Source of the DNA: Proteiniclasticum aestuarii
GTDB lineage: Bacteria > Bacillota > Clostridia > Clostridiales > Clostridiaceae
Assembly (NCBI RefSeq): GCF_017368455.1
Contig: NZ_JAFNJU010000001.1
Span: 62,001-126,000 of the forward strand
Direction of reading: 5' to 3'
Length of the DNA stretch: 64,000 nt
The notes beneath the pieces are model-generated. The model had not been told where the DNA came from and did no database searches. It saw only the letters and a program-made list of their open reading frames with translations. Shown here one piece after another: positions 45,145-54,367 of the stretch (positions within the stretch are counted from its first letter, which is position 1; each line of letters begins with the position of its first letter). Position numbers and translations under genes: made by a program.

Positions 45145-46020
45145 TTATGCCCGCGGATGGGCATCTTCATATACTTCTTTAAATTTCTTATTCTTCACCA
45201 GTTTAAGATACACTGCTGTAGCCTTGATGTCATTATGCCCCAGAAGCAGGGACAACGTGGTGAGGTCAGCTCCTCCTGATAGCATGTGCACCGCATAGGA
45301 GTGCCTCAATGTATTGATGTTGATGCTATCGTCCAGGCCGCATTCTCTGGCATACTCCTTGAGAATCTTCCAGAGACCCTGCCTGGTCATCCTGTCTCCT
45401 CTCTGAGAGGGGAAAAGCACGGATGCCCCTGTCAAGGACTCTTTCCTGGAAGAAAGATATTCTCTGAGGCTGGTCACTGCAAAACTCCCCACGGGAATCA
45501 GTCTTTCCTTGTTCTTTTTCCCCTTCACGGAAATGTATCCCCTGGACAGATCCACATCCCGAAGGGTCAGGTCCAGAAGCTCCGTGGCCTTCAGGCCCGT
45601 TGCATAGAGCAGCTCCAGAATAGCTCTGTCTCTTTTTCCTTTGGCATTTTCCGTATCCGGGGCATCGATGAGCATCTCCACTTCTTCAATGGAAAGCGGT
45701 TCCGGCAGATTTCTCTTGATTTCCGGAAGTTCAAAATAGAGAATCGGTGCTTCCCTGACTTTGTTCTTCTTCCTCAGATACTTGTAGAAATTGCGGATGG
45801 ACACAAGATGCCTGGATATGGTGGACCGGGACATATTGAAGTCCAGAAGATACCCGATGAAGTTCGAAACTTCGATTTCATTGAAATCCTCATAGTCCAG
45901 CCCCTCTTCCTTCAGAAAGGAAAGCAGATGAACCAGGTCTCTTCGATAGGCATCGATGGTGTTGGGGGATTTCTCCAGTCTTTTCAGTTCTTCCAGATAA
46001 TCCTTGAGATAGGTTTCCAT
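45145..46020 (-). CDS. xerD: XerD-like tyrosine recombinase with altered catalytic residues
   Basis: A 291 aa tyrosine recombinase with an N-terminal SAM-like core-binding domain (about 1-85) and a C-terminal catalytic domain. By position it is the XerD that resolves chromosome dimers at dif. Of the six usual catalytic residues, the hairpin Lys (GKKNKER near 167-172), the second Arg (Arg239), the third His (His262) and the nucleophile Tyr271 are present, but the first Arg is Lys144 (TGLKATELL) and the His of HxxR is Asn236 (NTLR). It may be inactive or have a changed chemistry; another Xer protein may compensate. It follows the Nudix gene directly. Confidence 0.85.
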   Translation of the reverse strand: METYLKDYLEELKRLEKSPNTIDAYRRDLVHLLSFLKEEGLDYEDFNEIEVSNFIGYLLDFNMSRSTISRHLVSIRNFYKYLRKKNKVREAPILYFELPEIKRNLPEPLSIEEVEMLIDAPDTENAKGKRDRAILELLYATGLKATELLDLTLRDVDLSRGYISVKGKKNKERLIPVGSFAVTSLREYLSSRKESLTGASVLFPSQRGDRMTRQGLWKILKEYARECGLDDSININTLRHSYAVHMLSGGADLTTLSLLLGHNDIKATAVYLKLVKNKKFKEVYEDAHPRA

Positions 46021-46547
46021 TACAACAGCTTCGCCAGTGTATAAGCGGCAATGGATTTCAGGTCCTTGATGGACCCGTTTCGAATGCCTTGCAGAAATTC
46101 ATCCTCGGTGACACGATGGATATCGATGAACTCGTCATCGTCTCCACCCTTTTCCCCTTCATGCAGCCCTTCAGCCACAAAGAGGTGAATCATTTCATCA
46201 CTGTAGCCTGGGGATGAAGCAAAGGCACCCAGAAATCGCAGATGCTCGCATTTATACCCGGTTTCCTCCTCCAACTCCTTCACCGCATTCTCTTCAGGAG
46301 TTAAATTCTTTTCCAGTTTTCCAGCCGGCAGCTCCAGAAAAGCTTCTTCCATGGGCTTTCTGAACTGTTTCACCAGCAGAATCTTATCATTCTCATCTTT
46401 TGCCAGTATGCACACACCTCCTGGATGCCGCACAATTTCACGGAACGCCTTCTTGCCATCCTCCAGCTTCACCTCATGGGTTTCCAGTTTGATGATTTTT
46501 CCGTCATACAGTTCTTTCTTTGAGAGTGTATCTTCAATGAATCGCAT
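46020..46547 (-). CDS. nudF: Nudix hydrolase, ADP-ribose pyrophosphatase type
   Basis: A 175 aa Nudix hydrolase that most likely splits ADP-ribose into AMP and ribose 5-phosphate. The Nudix box is LPAGKLE...EENAVKELEEETG near residues 73-97, with the metal-binding REXXEE core altered to KELEEE. The tail has the region around Tyr and Glu typical of NudF dimers. Its stop overlaps the xerD start by 1 bp. AAGGAG site. Start of the nudF-xerD-deoB-punA-pdp transcript. Confidence 0.9.
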   Translation of the reverse strand: MRFIEDTLSKKELYDGKIIKLETHEVKLEDGKKAFREIVRHPGGVCILAKDENDKILLVKQFRKPMEEAFLELPAGKLEKNLTPEENAVKELEEETGYKCEHLRFLGAFASSPGYSDEMIHLFVAEGLHEGEKGGDDDEFIDIHRVTEDEFLQGIRNGSIKDLKSIAAYTLAKLL

Positions 46548-46579
46548 AGGATGTCTCCTTCTTTTGTAATGATAGAAAA

Positions 46580-46608
46580 AGACCCTGGGAGTTATCCGGG
46601 GTCTCTAA
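46580..46608 (-). terminator. Terminator after spo0A
   Basis: Minus-strand hairpin AGACCC..GG / CC..GGGTCT with one mismatch, followed by TTTTT. It lies about 140 bp past the spo0A stop and 33 bp before the nudF start. Confidence 0.6.
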
Positions 46609-46744
46609 ACGGTAGTCATGTATTCATTTCTCTATTCAATTCTACTATAAAATCTCATAGATGATAAGTGCTGAAACCATGAATAGAAGAAATATTATGT
46701 AAAGTTATAATTTTGTTCACAATCCCAGTTCCTGAAGACTATTT

Positions 46745-47545
46745 CTATGATTCCTCACTGCTCTTCCGGAGTCTGAATTTATCACTGATCAGTGCAATGA
46801 ATTCGGAATTGGTGGGCTTTCCCTTTTCAAAATTCACATTGTATCCACTGATGTTGTTCAGGTTATCCAGATGACCTCTGTTCCAAGAAACTTCGATGGA
46901 ATGTCTTATGGCCCGCTCCACTCTGGATGAGGTGGTATTGAATTTATTCGCGATATTGGGATACAGCTCCTTTGTCACAGCAGAAAGAAGATCCACATTG
47001 TCGATGACTTCCGTGATGGCTTCTCTTAAATAGCTGTAGCCTTTGATATGGGGCAGAATGCCCGCTTCCTGGAGGATTCCGGAAAGCTCTGTGGCAAGAT
47101 CGGCTCTGATTTCCCCGTTCTGTGAAGAATCGGGATTACCCGCCGCTTCCAGATGGTCTACAGATTCTTCGGATTCCATGAAATAGCTTTTGATTCTTTT
47201 TTTCAGATGCTTCAGATCGATGCCCTTCACCATATAGTAATCCGCACCAAGGGTGATGGCTGTGTTTGTCACCTTGTCATGGGAAATAGCCGAATAGACG
47301 ATGATGACCGGTTTTTCGGGAATGGTCTTCAGCGCTTCCAGAACGCCCAGCCCGTCCAGTTCAGGCATGATGATGTCCAGCAGGAGAACATCCGGCTTTT
47401 CGCTCTTCACCATACTCAGTGTCTCCACCCCGTTTTTCGCTACACCGACGATATCAAGGTCACTGTCGCTTCCCAGATATTCACTTAAGAGATTGCTGAT
47501 ATCCGCATTGTCATCTGCTATGACAACTTTGATTTTCTTGTTCAT
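46745..47545 (-). CDS. spo0A: Sporulation master regulator Spo0A
   Basis: Response regulator that commits the cell to sporulation after phosphorylation. The 266 aa protein has an N-terminal receiver (Asp11/Asp12 acid pocket, phospho-acceptor Asp57 in LLLDIIMPELDG, Lys in VKGID) and the C-terminal sigma-A contacting effector with the diagnostic NTTSSRVERAIRHSIEVSWN and KPTNSEFIALISDKFR. AGAGGTGA site. It follows recN with only 72 bp between them, where most relatives have spoIVB. It shows the lineage makes, or recently made, endospores. Confidence 0.97.
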   Translation of the reverse strand: MNKKIKVVIADDNADISNLLSEYLGSDSDLDIVGVAKNGVETLSMVKSEKPDVLLLDIIMPELDGLGVLEALKTIPEKPVIIVYSAISHDKVTNTAITLGADYYMVKGIDLKHLKKRIKSYFMESEESVDHLEAAGNPDSSQNGEIRADLATELSGILQEAGILPHIKGYSYLREAITEVIDNVDLLSAVTKELYPNIANKFNTTSSRVERAIRHSIEVSWNRGHLDNLNNISGYNVNFEKGKPTNSEFIALISDKFRLRKSSEES

Positions 47546-47617
47546 ACTTCACCTCTTCATATTACTTTTGTCTCACTCGCGTGGTTAACCTATTCATCAA
47601 TTATACGTCAAAGCGCA

Positions 47618-49303
47618 TCATTTTTTAAGTGTATATTTCTTTTTGATTTCTTCTGTTTTTGCTATGATGTCTTCTGCACTTCGCATCTGAGGGTCTGAAA
47701 TCGTGCTTCCTCCGATCATCTTGGCCAGTTCCACTGTCTTCGCGCCCAAATCAGCTGACTCGACCTGTGTGAAGGTTCTCTTGTTGTCCTCATGCTTGGA
47801 CACGACAAAATGCTGGTCCGAAAACGCTGCAATCTGCGGCAGATGCGTCACACAGAACACCTGAAAGGAATGGGAAAGAGAATACATCTTTTCCCCCACC
47901 GCTTCCGCAATGCGTCCACTGATTCCGGTATCGATCTCGTCGAATATCACGGAAGGTGTTTTGTCCTTGTCTATGAATGCGACCTTCATGGAAAGCATGA
48001 TTCTGGAAAGCTCCCCCCCCGAGACGATTTTTTCCAGCGGTTTCATCGGTTCACCGGTATTGGTTGAGATAAGAAAATTCACCTCATCCGTACCGAGCGC
48101 GTGGATGCCTTCTGCGTCCACAACGTCCACCTGGAACTGCGCTTTTTCCAATCCCACAAACTTCAGCTCCCTGTTGATCTTCTCGCTGAGTTTTCTGCCG
48201 CCCTCTATTCTTCTCTCGTGGAGGCGTGCGCCGATCTTCTTCAGTATTTTCCTTGCATCCTCGATATCCTTTCTGACCTTTATGATGAACTCCTCCGCAT
48301 TGACGAGATTCTCATATTCTCCTCTGATCTTCTCATAGTACGCCAGAATATCTTCTACCTTCTCCCCGTATTTCTTCTTATAATTGCCGTATGTGTAGAG
48401 TCTTTCGTTGATTTCATTGAGCTCATCCTGATCATAATAGACGGAATCCTTGTAGTCCGTGATTTCTCTGAAGCTTTCCTGCAAAGTGTAATAGGCACCT
48501 TCCAGATTCTCTATGGGGCCTTTCAGTTTCTCGAAATATTTCTCTATGGATTTCAATGAATGCAGTGAGGTGGACAGATGATTAAGGATTCCTTCTTCGC
48601 TGCCCATGAGTTCGCAGGTCTGCACAAGTCCCGTGGATATCTTTTCGGCGTGGGAGATCATGGAGAACTTCTCTATGAGCTCCTGCTCTTCATCCAGTGT
48701 AAGTTTCGCCTTCTCGATGTCATCGATCTGGAACTTCAGGTAATCCATGAGTTTTTCGCGGTCTTTACTGCCCAGAAGCTTCTGAAGTGTGTTCTTCAAC
48801 TCTGAAAGTCTCGTGAACTCGCTGGTGTAGGCTCGAAATTCATCTGTCTCATACAGGTCGATGAAGCTATCCAGATAATCCATATGTCTGGTGTTGTCCA
48901 AGAGGTTCTGATTGTTATGCTGACCATGAATATCCAGCAGCTCTCTTCCGATTTCTTTCAGTACGCCCACCAGAACACTCTTGCCGTTTATGCGGGCATT
49001 GTTTCTGCCGCTTACAAAGCTTTCCCTGGATAGGATCACGGTATCCTCATAAGGAATTCCAAGGGCGTCCAGAATTTCTTCTGTTCCTTCTTCCAGAGTG
49101 AAGATGGCTTCAACGAAGGTTGAATCGGCACCCGTACGTATGAACTCCTTGTTGAACTTTTCTCCAAGCACGAAATTGATGGAATCGATGAGAATGGATT
49201 TACCTGCACCGGTTTCTCCCGTGAGGATGGTGAATCCGTTCTGGAAATTCAGCTCCAGATGATCGATCAGCGCGAAGTTTTTCACATTAAGCTGTATCAG
49301 CAT
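47618..49303 (-). CDS. recN: DNA repair protein RecN
   Basis: SMC-like ATPase for double-strand break repair. The 561 aa protein has P-loop TGETGAGKSILIDS at residues 30-43, two coiled-coil arms (about 150-235 and 265-365) and a C-terminal signature and Walker B VSGGELSRI and VIFDEIDTGISG. It starts 1 bp after the argR stop. Part of the argR-recN-spo0A arrangement; no SOS box was noticed upstream. Confidence 0.96.
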   Translation of the reverse strand: MLIQLNVKNFALIDHLELNFQNGFTILTGETGAGKSILIDSINFVLGEKFNKEFIRTGADSTFVEAIFTLEEGTEEILDALGIPYEDTVILSRESFVSGRNNARINGKSVLVGVLKEIGRELLDIHGQHNNQNLLDNTRHMDYLDSFIDLYETDEFRAYTSEFTRLSELKNTLQKLLGSKDREKLMDYLKFQIDDIEKAKLTLDEEQELIEKFSMISHAEKISTGLVQTCELMGSEEGILNHLSTSLHSLKSIEKYFEKLKGPIENLEGAYYTLQESFREITDYKDSVYYDQDELNEINERLYTYGNYKKKYGEKVEDILAYYEKIRGEYENLVNAEEFIIKVRKDIEDARKILKKIGARLHERRIEGGRKLSEKINRELKFVGLEKAQFQVDVVDAEGIHALGTDEVNFLISTNTGEPMKPLEKIVSGGELSRIMLSMKVAFIDKDKTPSVIFDEIDTGISGRIAEAVGEKMYSLSHSFQVFCVTHLPQIAAFSDQHFVVSKHEDNKRTFTQVESADLGAKTVELAKMIGGSTISDPQMRSAEDIIAKTEEIKKKYTLKK

Positions 49304-49304
49304 C

Positions 49305-49763
49305 TTACTTACCTACAAGTTCTGAGATCTTCTTCACAATTTCCACTGCCATCTCATCCGAGCGAACCATCATGAAAATCGTATTGTCGCCTGCTATGGT
49401 TCCTGCAATCTCAGCAAGGTCCAGCTGGTCTATGGCTTCTGCCGCAGTGGATGCAGCCGCTGTGATGGTTCTCACCACAACCATCTTGTCAATGTTTTCC
49501 ACAGATAGAATCGTGTGGGATAGAAGCGTCACCAGTTTTCCGATGGCATCCTTGGTGTCTTCCTTGTTTGCCACATATTTGTATCGTCCACTTGAGCTGA
49601 GCACTTTAATCAGCTGCAGATTCTTGATGTCTCTGGATACCGTGGCCTGGGTCACATTGAATCCCTCTTTTCGCAGTTCCTGGGCCAGTTCCTCCTGCGT
49701 TTCAATTTCCTTCTTCGAAATAATTTCCAGCATCTTGCTGCGTCTGTCAATTTTCATCATCAT
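49305..49763 (-). CDS. argR: Arginine repressor ArgR
   Basis: Hexameric, arginine-sensing regulator of arginine biosynthesis and catabolism genes. The 152 aa protein has an N-terminal winged helix (ATVSRDIKNLQL near 40-51) and the C-terminal oligomerisation domain. In the usual arginine pocket GDD the second aspartate is replaced: GTIAGDNTIF with Asp126-Asn127. Three consecutive ATG codons begin the frame after AAAGGGG; the exact one is uncertain. Between nadK and recN. Confidence 0.94.
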   Translation of the reverse strand: MMMKIDRRSKMLEIISKKEIETQEELAQELRKEGFNVTQATVSRDIKNLQLIKVLSSSGRYKYVANKEDTKDAIGKLVTLLSHTILSVENIDKMVVVRTITAAASTAAEAIDQLDLAEIAGTIAGDNTIFMMVRSDEMAVEIVKKISELVGK

Positions 49764-50596
49764 TCACCCCTTTGAATATTCATTGCCTTATATATCAGTT
49801 TCTGTCTTAACACATTAAAATAGTCATAGTCATCCAGTCTCAGAATCTTGCACGGATGCTCCGCTTTCTTCGTGGTGATGACCGCATCGTCTGTCAGTCT
49901 CAGATTGATCTGTCCGTCCATGGAAAGAAAATACTCTTCATTGCTTTTACCGACTTTGATCATGATCTTCTGGCTGCTGCTCAGAATCAGATTTCTGATT
50001 CCGAAGGTATGGGGACAGATGGATGTCACCCCTATGGCTTCAACAGTGGGATACATGATGGATCCTCCCGCAGAAAGATTGTATGCCGTGGAACCGGTGG
50101 GCGTTGTTATGATGATTCCGTCTCCCCGATAACTGTTTGCGAAATCCTGATCCACATAGAGTTCAAAATGTATGATATTTCCAAGTGCTCCTTTATGGAC
50201 CACCACATCATTGAGTGCATGGAAGGTTCTTTTCCCTTCAGCACAGTCAAGGGTAGTTTCCAGCATCATGCGGTCTTCTATGGAATATCTGCCCTCTTCA
50301 ATCTTCAGGAGGCTGTCTTCCAGACCATGAATGTCTGTAGCCGTCATGAATCCCAGATTGCCGATGTTGACGCCCAGAATCGGCACATTGTATCCATAGG
50401 CTAGCCTTGCGGCTGACAGAAGTGTTCCATCTCCCCCCAGTACGATGAGCAGTTCAAGGTCCTCCACCATTTTCTGGCTGTCCACCAGGCTGATGTCAGC
50501 ATCTGGAAGGGTATTCTTCAGAGAATCCAGTGTTTTTGACAGATAGATTCCTTCTGCATCTTTTTCCTGGTTGCTTATGATTCCAATTTTCTTCAC
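49760..50596 (-). CDS. nadK: NAD kinase
   Basis: Makes NADP from NAD with ATP or polyphosphate. The 278 aa protein has the family GGDGT motif (LIVLGGDGTLLSAARL, near 52-67), NIGNLGFMT and the NTP-site RGDGIIITTPTGSTAYNLSAGG. The start codon is GTG, after GGGGGAG. Location between tlyA and argR is typical of Clostridia, and the argR overlap is 4 bp. Confidence 0.95.
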   Translation of the reverse strand: MKKIGIISNQEKDAEGIYLSKTLDSLKNTLPDADISLVDSQKMVEDLELLIVLGGDGTLLSAARLAYGYNVPILGVNIGNLGFMTATDIHGLEDSLLKIEEGRYSIEDRMMLETTLDCAEGKRTFHALNDVVVHKGALGNIIHFELYVDQDFANSYRGDGIIITTPTGSTAYNLSAGGSIMYPTVEAIGVTSICPHTFGIRNLILSSSQKIMIKVGKSNEEYFLSMDGQINLRLTDDAVITTKKAEHPCKILRLDDYDYFNVLRQKLIYKAMNIQRGE

Positions 50597-50616
50597 TCAG
50601 TCTCCCCCTATCATTA

Positions 50617-51420
50617 TCAGATGCCATGGGCTTCCTCAATCAGCTTGTCAAGAATAATTTCCTTCTCAAATAGAATTCCTTTGTCCTTCTTTCCGAAATA
50701 GATGAGAAATTCGATGTTGCCTTCAGGTCCTCTGATGGGAGAGTAGTCCAGTCCGTAGATAAACAGTCCTTCTCCTGTGATGAAATCTGAAATCCCATTC
50801 AGCACTTCTTTATGGGTGGATTTCTTTCTCACCACACCCTTCTTCTCCACTTTCTCCCGCCCTGCTTCAAACTGAGGCTTGATCAGCGCAACCATCTCTC
50901 CATCTTCTGTCATGAGTTCCATTGCGGGCGGTATGATCTTCATGATGGAGATGAAGGAAACATCCGTGGCGGAAAAGTCTACGGGATCCTTGATGTCCTC
51001 CCTGGTGGCATAGCGGAAATTCATTCTTTCCATGCAGACCACTCTCGGGTCCGTCCGCAGTTTCCATGCAAACTGCCCGTAGCCCACATCCACCGCATAT
51101 ACTTTCGCTGCACCGTTTTGCAGCATCACATCTGTGAACCCGCCTGTGGAGGCTCCAATATCCAGACAGATTTTCCCTGTCAGATCGATCTCAAAGGATC
51201 TGATGGCCTTATCCAGCTTGTATCCCCCTCTGGAAACAAAGGGCATCTTCTCTCCACGGTCTTCGATCACGGCATCTCTGGCTATTTTCGTTCCAGGTTT
51301 ATCCGATTTCTGATCGTTCACATAAATCTTTCCTGCCATGATCTGCGCTCTCGCCTTTTCACGGGTTTCATAGTAGCCCAGCTCCACCAGCAGCACATCC
51401 AGTCTTTCTTTATCACTCAT
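50617..51420 (-). CDS. tlyA: rRNA 2'-O-methyltransferase TlyA (haemolysin A family)
   Basis: S4-domain plus FtsJ-like methyltransferase of 267 aa. The S4 RNA-binding domain (RLDVLLVELGYYETREKARAQI) is at about residues 5-60; the Rossmann methyltransferase with LDIGASTGGFTDVML is near 85-99. Homologues modify rRNA in Mycobacterium; the exact site here is unknown. It overlaps dxs by 4 bp and is followed 20 bp later by nadK. Confidence 0.9.
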   Translation of the reverse strand: MSDKERLDVLLVELGYYETREKARAQIMAGKIYVNDQKSDKPGTKIARDAVIEDRGEKMPFVSRGGYKLDKAIRSFEIDLTGKICLDIGASTGGFTDVMLQNGAAKVYAVDVGYGQFAWKLRTDPRVVCMERMNFRYATREDIKDPVDFSATDVSFISIMKIIPPAMELMTEDGEMVALIKPQFEAGREKVEKKGVVRKKSTHKEVLNGISDFITGEGLFIYGLDYSPIRGPEGNIEFLIYFGKKDKGILFEKEIILDKLIEEAHGI

Positions 51421-53288
51421 AGCTTTTCTCCTGTGAAACGGATGATTTTCTTCATGATCTCCTCATATCCCATCCCGTAGGCTTCATAGAGAAGCTCCGG
51501 CGTGCCCTGCTCGACAAATCTGTCCTCGAAGCCGAACCTCAGAATGTTTCCAGCCATGAAATGCCCCATGGCACTTTCCAGAATCATGCTGCCGAATCCG
51601 CCATGAAGCATATTGTCCTCCAGGGTGATGATCTTCAGCCCTTTGTCCAAATGCGTTCGGATCAGTTCATGGTCCACTGGCTTGATGAAACAGCCGTTCA
51701 CCACACCAAAACTCAGTCCCTTTTCCTTCAGCATCTCCGAAAGCTTCACGGCTCTTGATACCATTTTTCCGGTGGCATAGAGATATCCGTCTCCACCTTC
51801 CTTCATCACTTCGAATCTGCCAGGAATGAATTCCTTGAGCGGCTCGAAATGATAATCAGCCTCATCGGTTCCTCTCGGGTAACGGATGGCCAAAGGTCCT
51901 TTGAAATGCTCTGAATAGTACATCATGTACCTGAGCTCTTCCAGAGATTTCGGTGCCATAATGGTCAGATTCGGAACCGGGGTAAGAAAGGACAGATCCA
52001 GAAGTCCTTGATGGGTTTCTCCGTCATCCCCCACGATACCGGCACGGTCGATACAGACGGTCACATCCAGTTTCTGAATGCAGACATCATGAATCAGCTG
52101 GTCATAGGCTCGCTGAAGGAAAGTGGAGTACAGCGCTACGTAGGGCTTCAATCCGCCTGCCGCAAGCCCTGCGGCGAGGGTCATGGCATGCTGCTCGGCT
52201 ATCCCCACATCAAAGAGTCTCTTTCCGTAGATTTCCTTGAATCCTGAAAGCCCTGTACCATCTGGCATGGCAGCCACAACCGCTACGATGTTCTTATTGT
52301 TTTTCGCCATTTCTGTCAAAGTATTTCCGAAGACGTTGGAATAGGTGATCATTCCCTTCTTCTTCGGTCTGCCGTCTGATTTGTTGAAAGGAGGTGTACC
52401 ATGAAACTTGTCCGGTCTCTGCTCGCTGTTCTTGTACCCCTTTCCCTTCTTGGTGATCACATGGACAAGCTTTGGTCCCTTCATTTCTTTTGCGATCTTC
52501 AGGATTTTTGAAACCTCTTTGATGTTGTGTCCGTCGACAGGGCCTAAATAGGTGAGGCCCATGTTTTCAAAGAGCATATCAGGAAGCACCATGGATTTGA
52601 TCCCTTCCTTCACACGGTCCACCGATCGGTTGATGCTTTTTCCCAGAGGCATCCGGTCAAAGAGATCCTGCACTTCCTTCTTCGCCTTCTCATAAGTGGG
52701 GTCAGCCCGGAGCTGGCTGAGATACGTGCTGATACCACCAACATTACGTGATATGCTCATCTGATTGTCGTTAAGCACAATGATGAGGTCCGTTTTCTTG
52801 TCCCCCACATCATTCATGGCTTCCAGAGCCATGCCGCCCGTGAGTGCACCATCACCAATGACAGCCACCACATCGAAATCTTCGCCTTTCAGATCTCTTG
52901 CTCGTGCAATGCCCAGGGCTGCACTTATGGATGTGGAGGAGTGTCCTGTGTCAAATGCATCGTATCTGCTTTCATCTCTTTTGGGGAACCCGCTGAGCCC
53001 TTTAAACTGCCTCAGTGTGCCAAACTCATCTTTTCGTCCCGTCAGTATTTTGTGGACATAGCTCTGATGGCCCACATCGTATATGATTTTATCCTTCTCC
53101 AGATCGAAAACATTGAAAAGACTCACAGTCAGTTCAACCACGCCCAGGTTCGGCGCCAGGTGACCACCTGTTCTGGATACGGATTCCACAAGGAAGCTTC
53201 GGATTTCATCAGAAAGCTGATAGAGTTCTTCCAGGGTAAATTTTCTGATATCTTCAGGCTTCTTGTAGCCGTCACTTAGTATACCCAT
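51417..53288 (-). CDS. dxs: 1-deoxy-D-xylulose-5-phosphate synthase
   Basis: First enzyme of the MEP pathway, making DXP from pyruvate and glyceraldehyde 3-phosphate with thiamine diphosphate. The 623 aa protein has HLAPNLGVVELT, the ThDP-binding GDGALTGGMALEAMN near 145-159 and a C-terminal transketolase domain with DRAGIVGDDGETHQG. AGGAGGG site. 11 bp after ispA, and coupled to tlyA. IspH, the last enzyme, is at 31.5-32.4 kb. Confidence 0.96.
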   Translation of the reverse strand: MGILSDGYKKPEDIRKFTLEELYQLSDEIRSFLVESVSRTGGHLAPNLGVVELTVSLFNVFDLEKDKIIYDVGHQSYVHKILTGRKDEFGTLRQFKGLSGFPKRDESRYDAFDTGHSSTSISAALGIARARDLKGEDFDVVAVIGDGALTGGMALEAMNDVGDKKTDLIIVLNDNQMSISRNVGGISTYLSQLRADPTYEKAKKEVQDLFDRMPLGKSINRSVDRVKEGIKSMVLPDMLFENMGLTYLGPVDGHNIKEVSKILKIAKEMKGPKLVHVITKKGKGYKNSEQRPDKFHGTPPFNKSDGRPKKKGMITYSNVFGNTLTEMAKNNKNIVAVVAAMPDGTGLSGFKEIYGKRLFDVGIAEQHAMTLAAGLAAGGLKPYVALYSTFLQRAYDQLIHDVCIQKLDVTVCIDRAGIVGDDGETHQGLLDLSFLTPVPNLTIMAPKSLEELRYMMYYSEHFKGPLAIRYPRGTDEADYHFEPLKEFIPGRFEVMKEGGDGYLYATGKMVSRAVKLSEMLKEKGLSFGVVNGCFIKPVDHELIRTHLDKGLKIITLEDNMLHGGFGSMILESAMGHFMAGNILRFGFEDRFVEQGTPELLYEAYGMGYEEIMKKIIRFTGEKL

Positions 53289-53299
53289 TTTCTTCCCTC

Positions 53300-54160
53300 C
53301 TAATAGGTCCGATTTAGAAGCAGGCTTGTCAGTTCAGCCAGCTCTCTTGTATCTCTGTCCAGGGTGGACAGGATTTCCAGGCAGGAATCTGTCACCTCTC
53401 TGGCCATTTCTCTGCTTTTCTCAATGCCGAAGAGCTCCACATAGGTGCTCTTTCCAGACGCTCCGTCTTTGCCGATACTCTTTCCGAGCACTTCTTTTGT
53501 GGAAGTCCTGTCCAGAATATCATCCTGAATCTGAAAGGCGAGGCCCAGCTGAATCCCGAAGGTATGGATCTTATCCACTTCATCCTTTTCAGCTCTATAT
53601 AGGATCGCAGGTGCCGTGAGCGATGCAGCGATAAGCTCGCCGGTCTTTTTGTTGTGGCACTCCACCAGTTCCTCCAGGGTCGCTCGTTTCTTCTCATTCT
53701 CCAGATCATGAACCTGGCCTAATATCATGCCTTCTCTTCCGGCCGCACGTGAAATGAAAAGGGCTGCTTCAGCACCTTCTCTGCTTTTCACCCCATAGTT
53801 TGCCAGAAGGATCGTGAAGGCTTCGTTGAGAAGCGCATCCCCTGCCAGTATGGCGCTCGCTTCTCCGAACACCTTATGATTTGTAGGCTTTCCCCTCCTC
53901 AGATCATCATCGTCCATGGCTGGAAGATCGTCATGAATCAGAGAATAGGTATGGATCATCTCCATGGCCAGCGCCATAGGATACACTTCCTTTTCCTCAC
54001 CCCCGAATAGTCTGCTGGAAAGAAGCACAAGGGATGGCCGCAGCCTCTTTCCACCCAGATTCATGCTGTAGGCCATGGACTCCGTCAGTTTGTTTTCCGG
54101 CAGACTCCTGAAATAATTCAGTATGAGATCATCAATTATCGCTTTATTTCTACTTATCAT
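53300..54160 (-). CDS. ispA: Polyprenyl (farnesyl/geranylgeranyl) diphosphate synthase
   Basis: Trans-prenyl chain elongating enzyme of 286 aa. First aspartate-rich motif: DDLPAMDDDD near 78-87; second: QIQDDILD near 215-222. The Tyr-Ser before the first motif (MIHTYSLIHDD) is the usual chain-length gate and suggests C15, perhaps C20. It follows xseB with no gap and precedes dxs. TGGAGTT site. Confidence 0.95.
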   Translation of the reverse strand: MISRNKAIIDDLILNYFRSLPENKLTESMAYSMNLGGKRLRPSLVLLSSRLFGGEEKEVYPMALAMEMIHTYSLIHDDLPAMDDDDLRRGKPTNHKVFGEASAILAGDALLNEAFTILLANYGVKSREGAEAALFISRAAGREGMILGQVHDLENEKKRATLEELVECHNKKTGELIAASLTAPAILYRAEKDEVDKIHTFGIQLGLAFQIQDDILDRTSTKEVLGKSIGKDGASGKSTYVELFGIEKSREMAREVTDSCLEILSTLDRDTRELAELTSLLLNRTY

Positions 54161-54367
54161 CTAAAACTCCATTTCATCCTGGTCCCGCATGATCTTCACT
54201 TTTTCTTCCGCCTTATTGAGAATGGCTAAAAGCTCTTTCGTGATTTTCACACCTTCCTCATACTTTTCCATGGATTCTTCCACAGACAGTTCCCCGGACT
54301 CCAGGTTCTCTATAATATCATCAAGCTTCTCCGTAAGTTCCTTATAAGTCAGCTTTTTCTTCACCAT
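54161..54367 (-). CDS. xseB: Exodeoxyribonuclease VII small subunit
   Basis: A 68 aa helical protein with the family pattern KELTEKLDDIIENLESGELSVEESMEKYEEG. It joins XseA to form the single-strand-specific exonuclease VII. It overlaps the xseA end by 26 bp and directly precedes ispA. TTGGAGG site. Confidence 0.95.
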   Translation of the reverse strand: MVKKKLTYKELTEKLDDIIENLESGELSVEESMEKYEEGVKITKELLAILNKAEEKVKIMRDQDEMEF

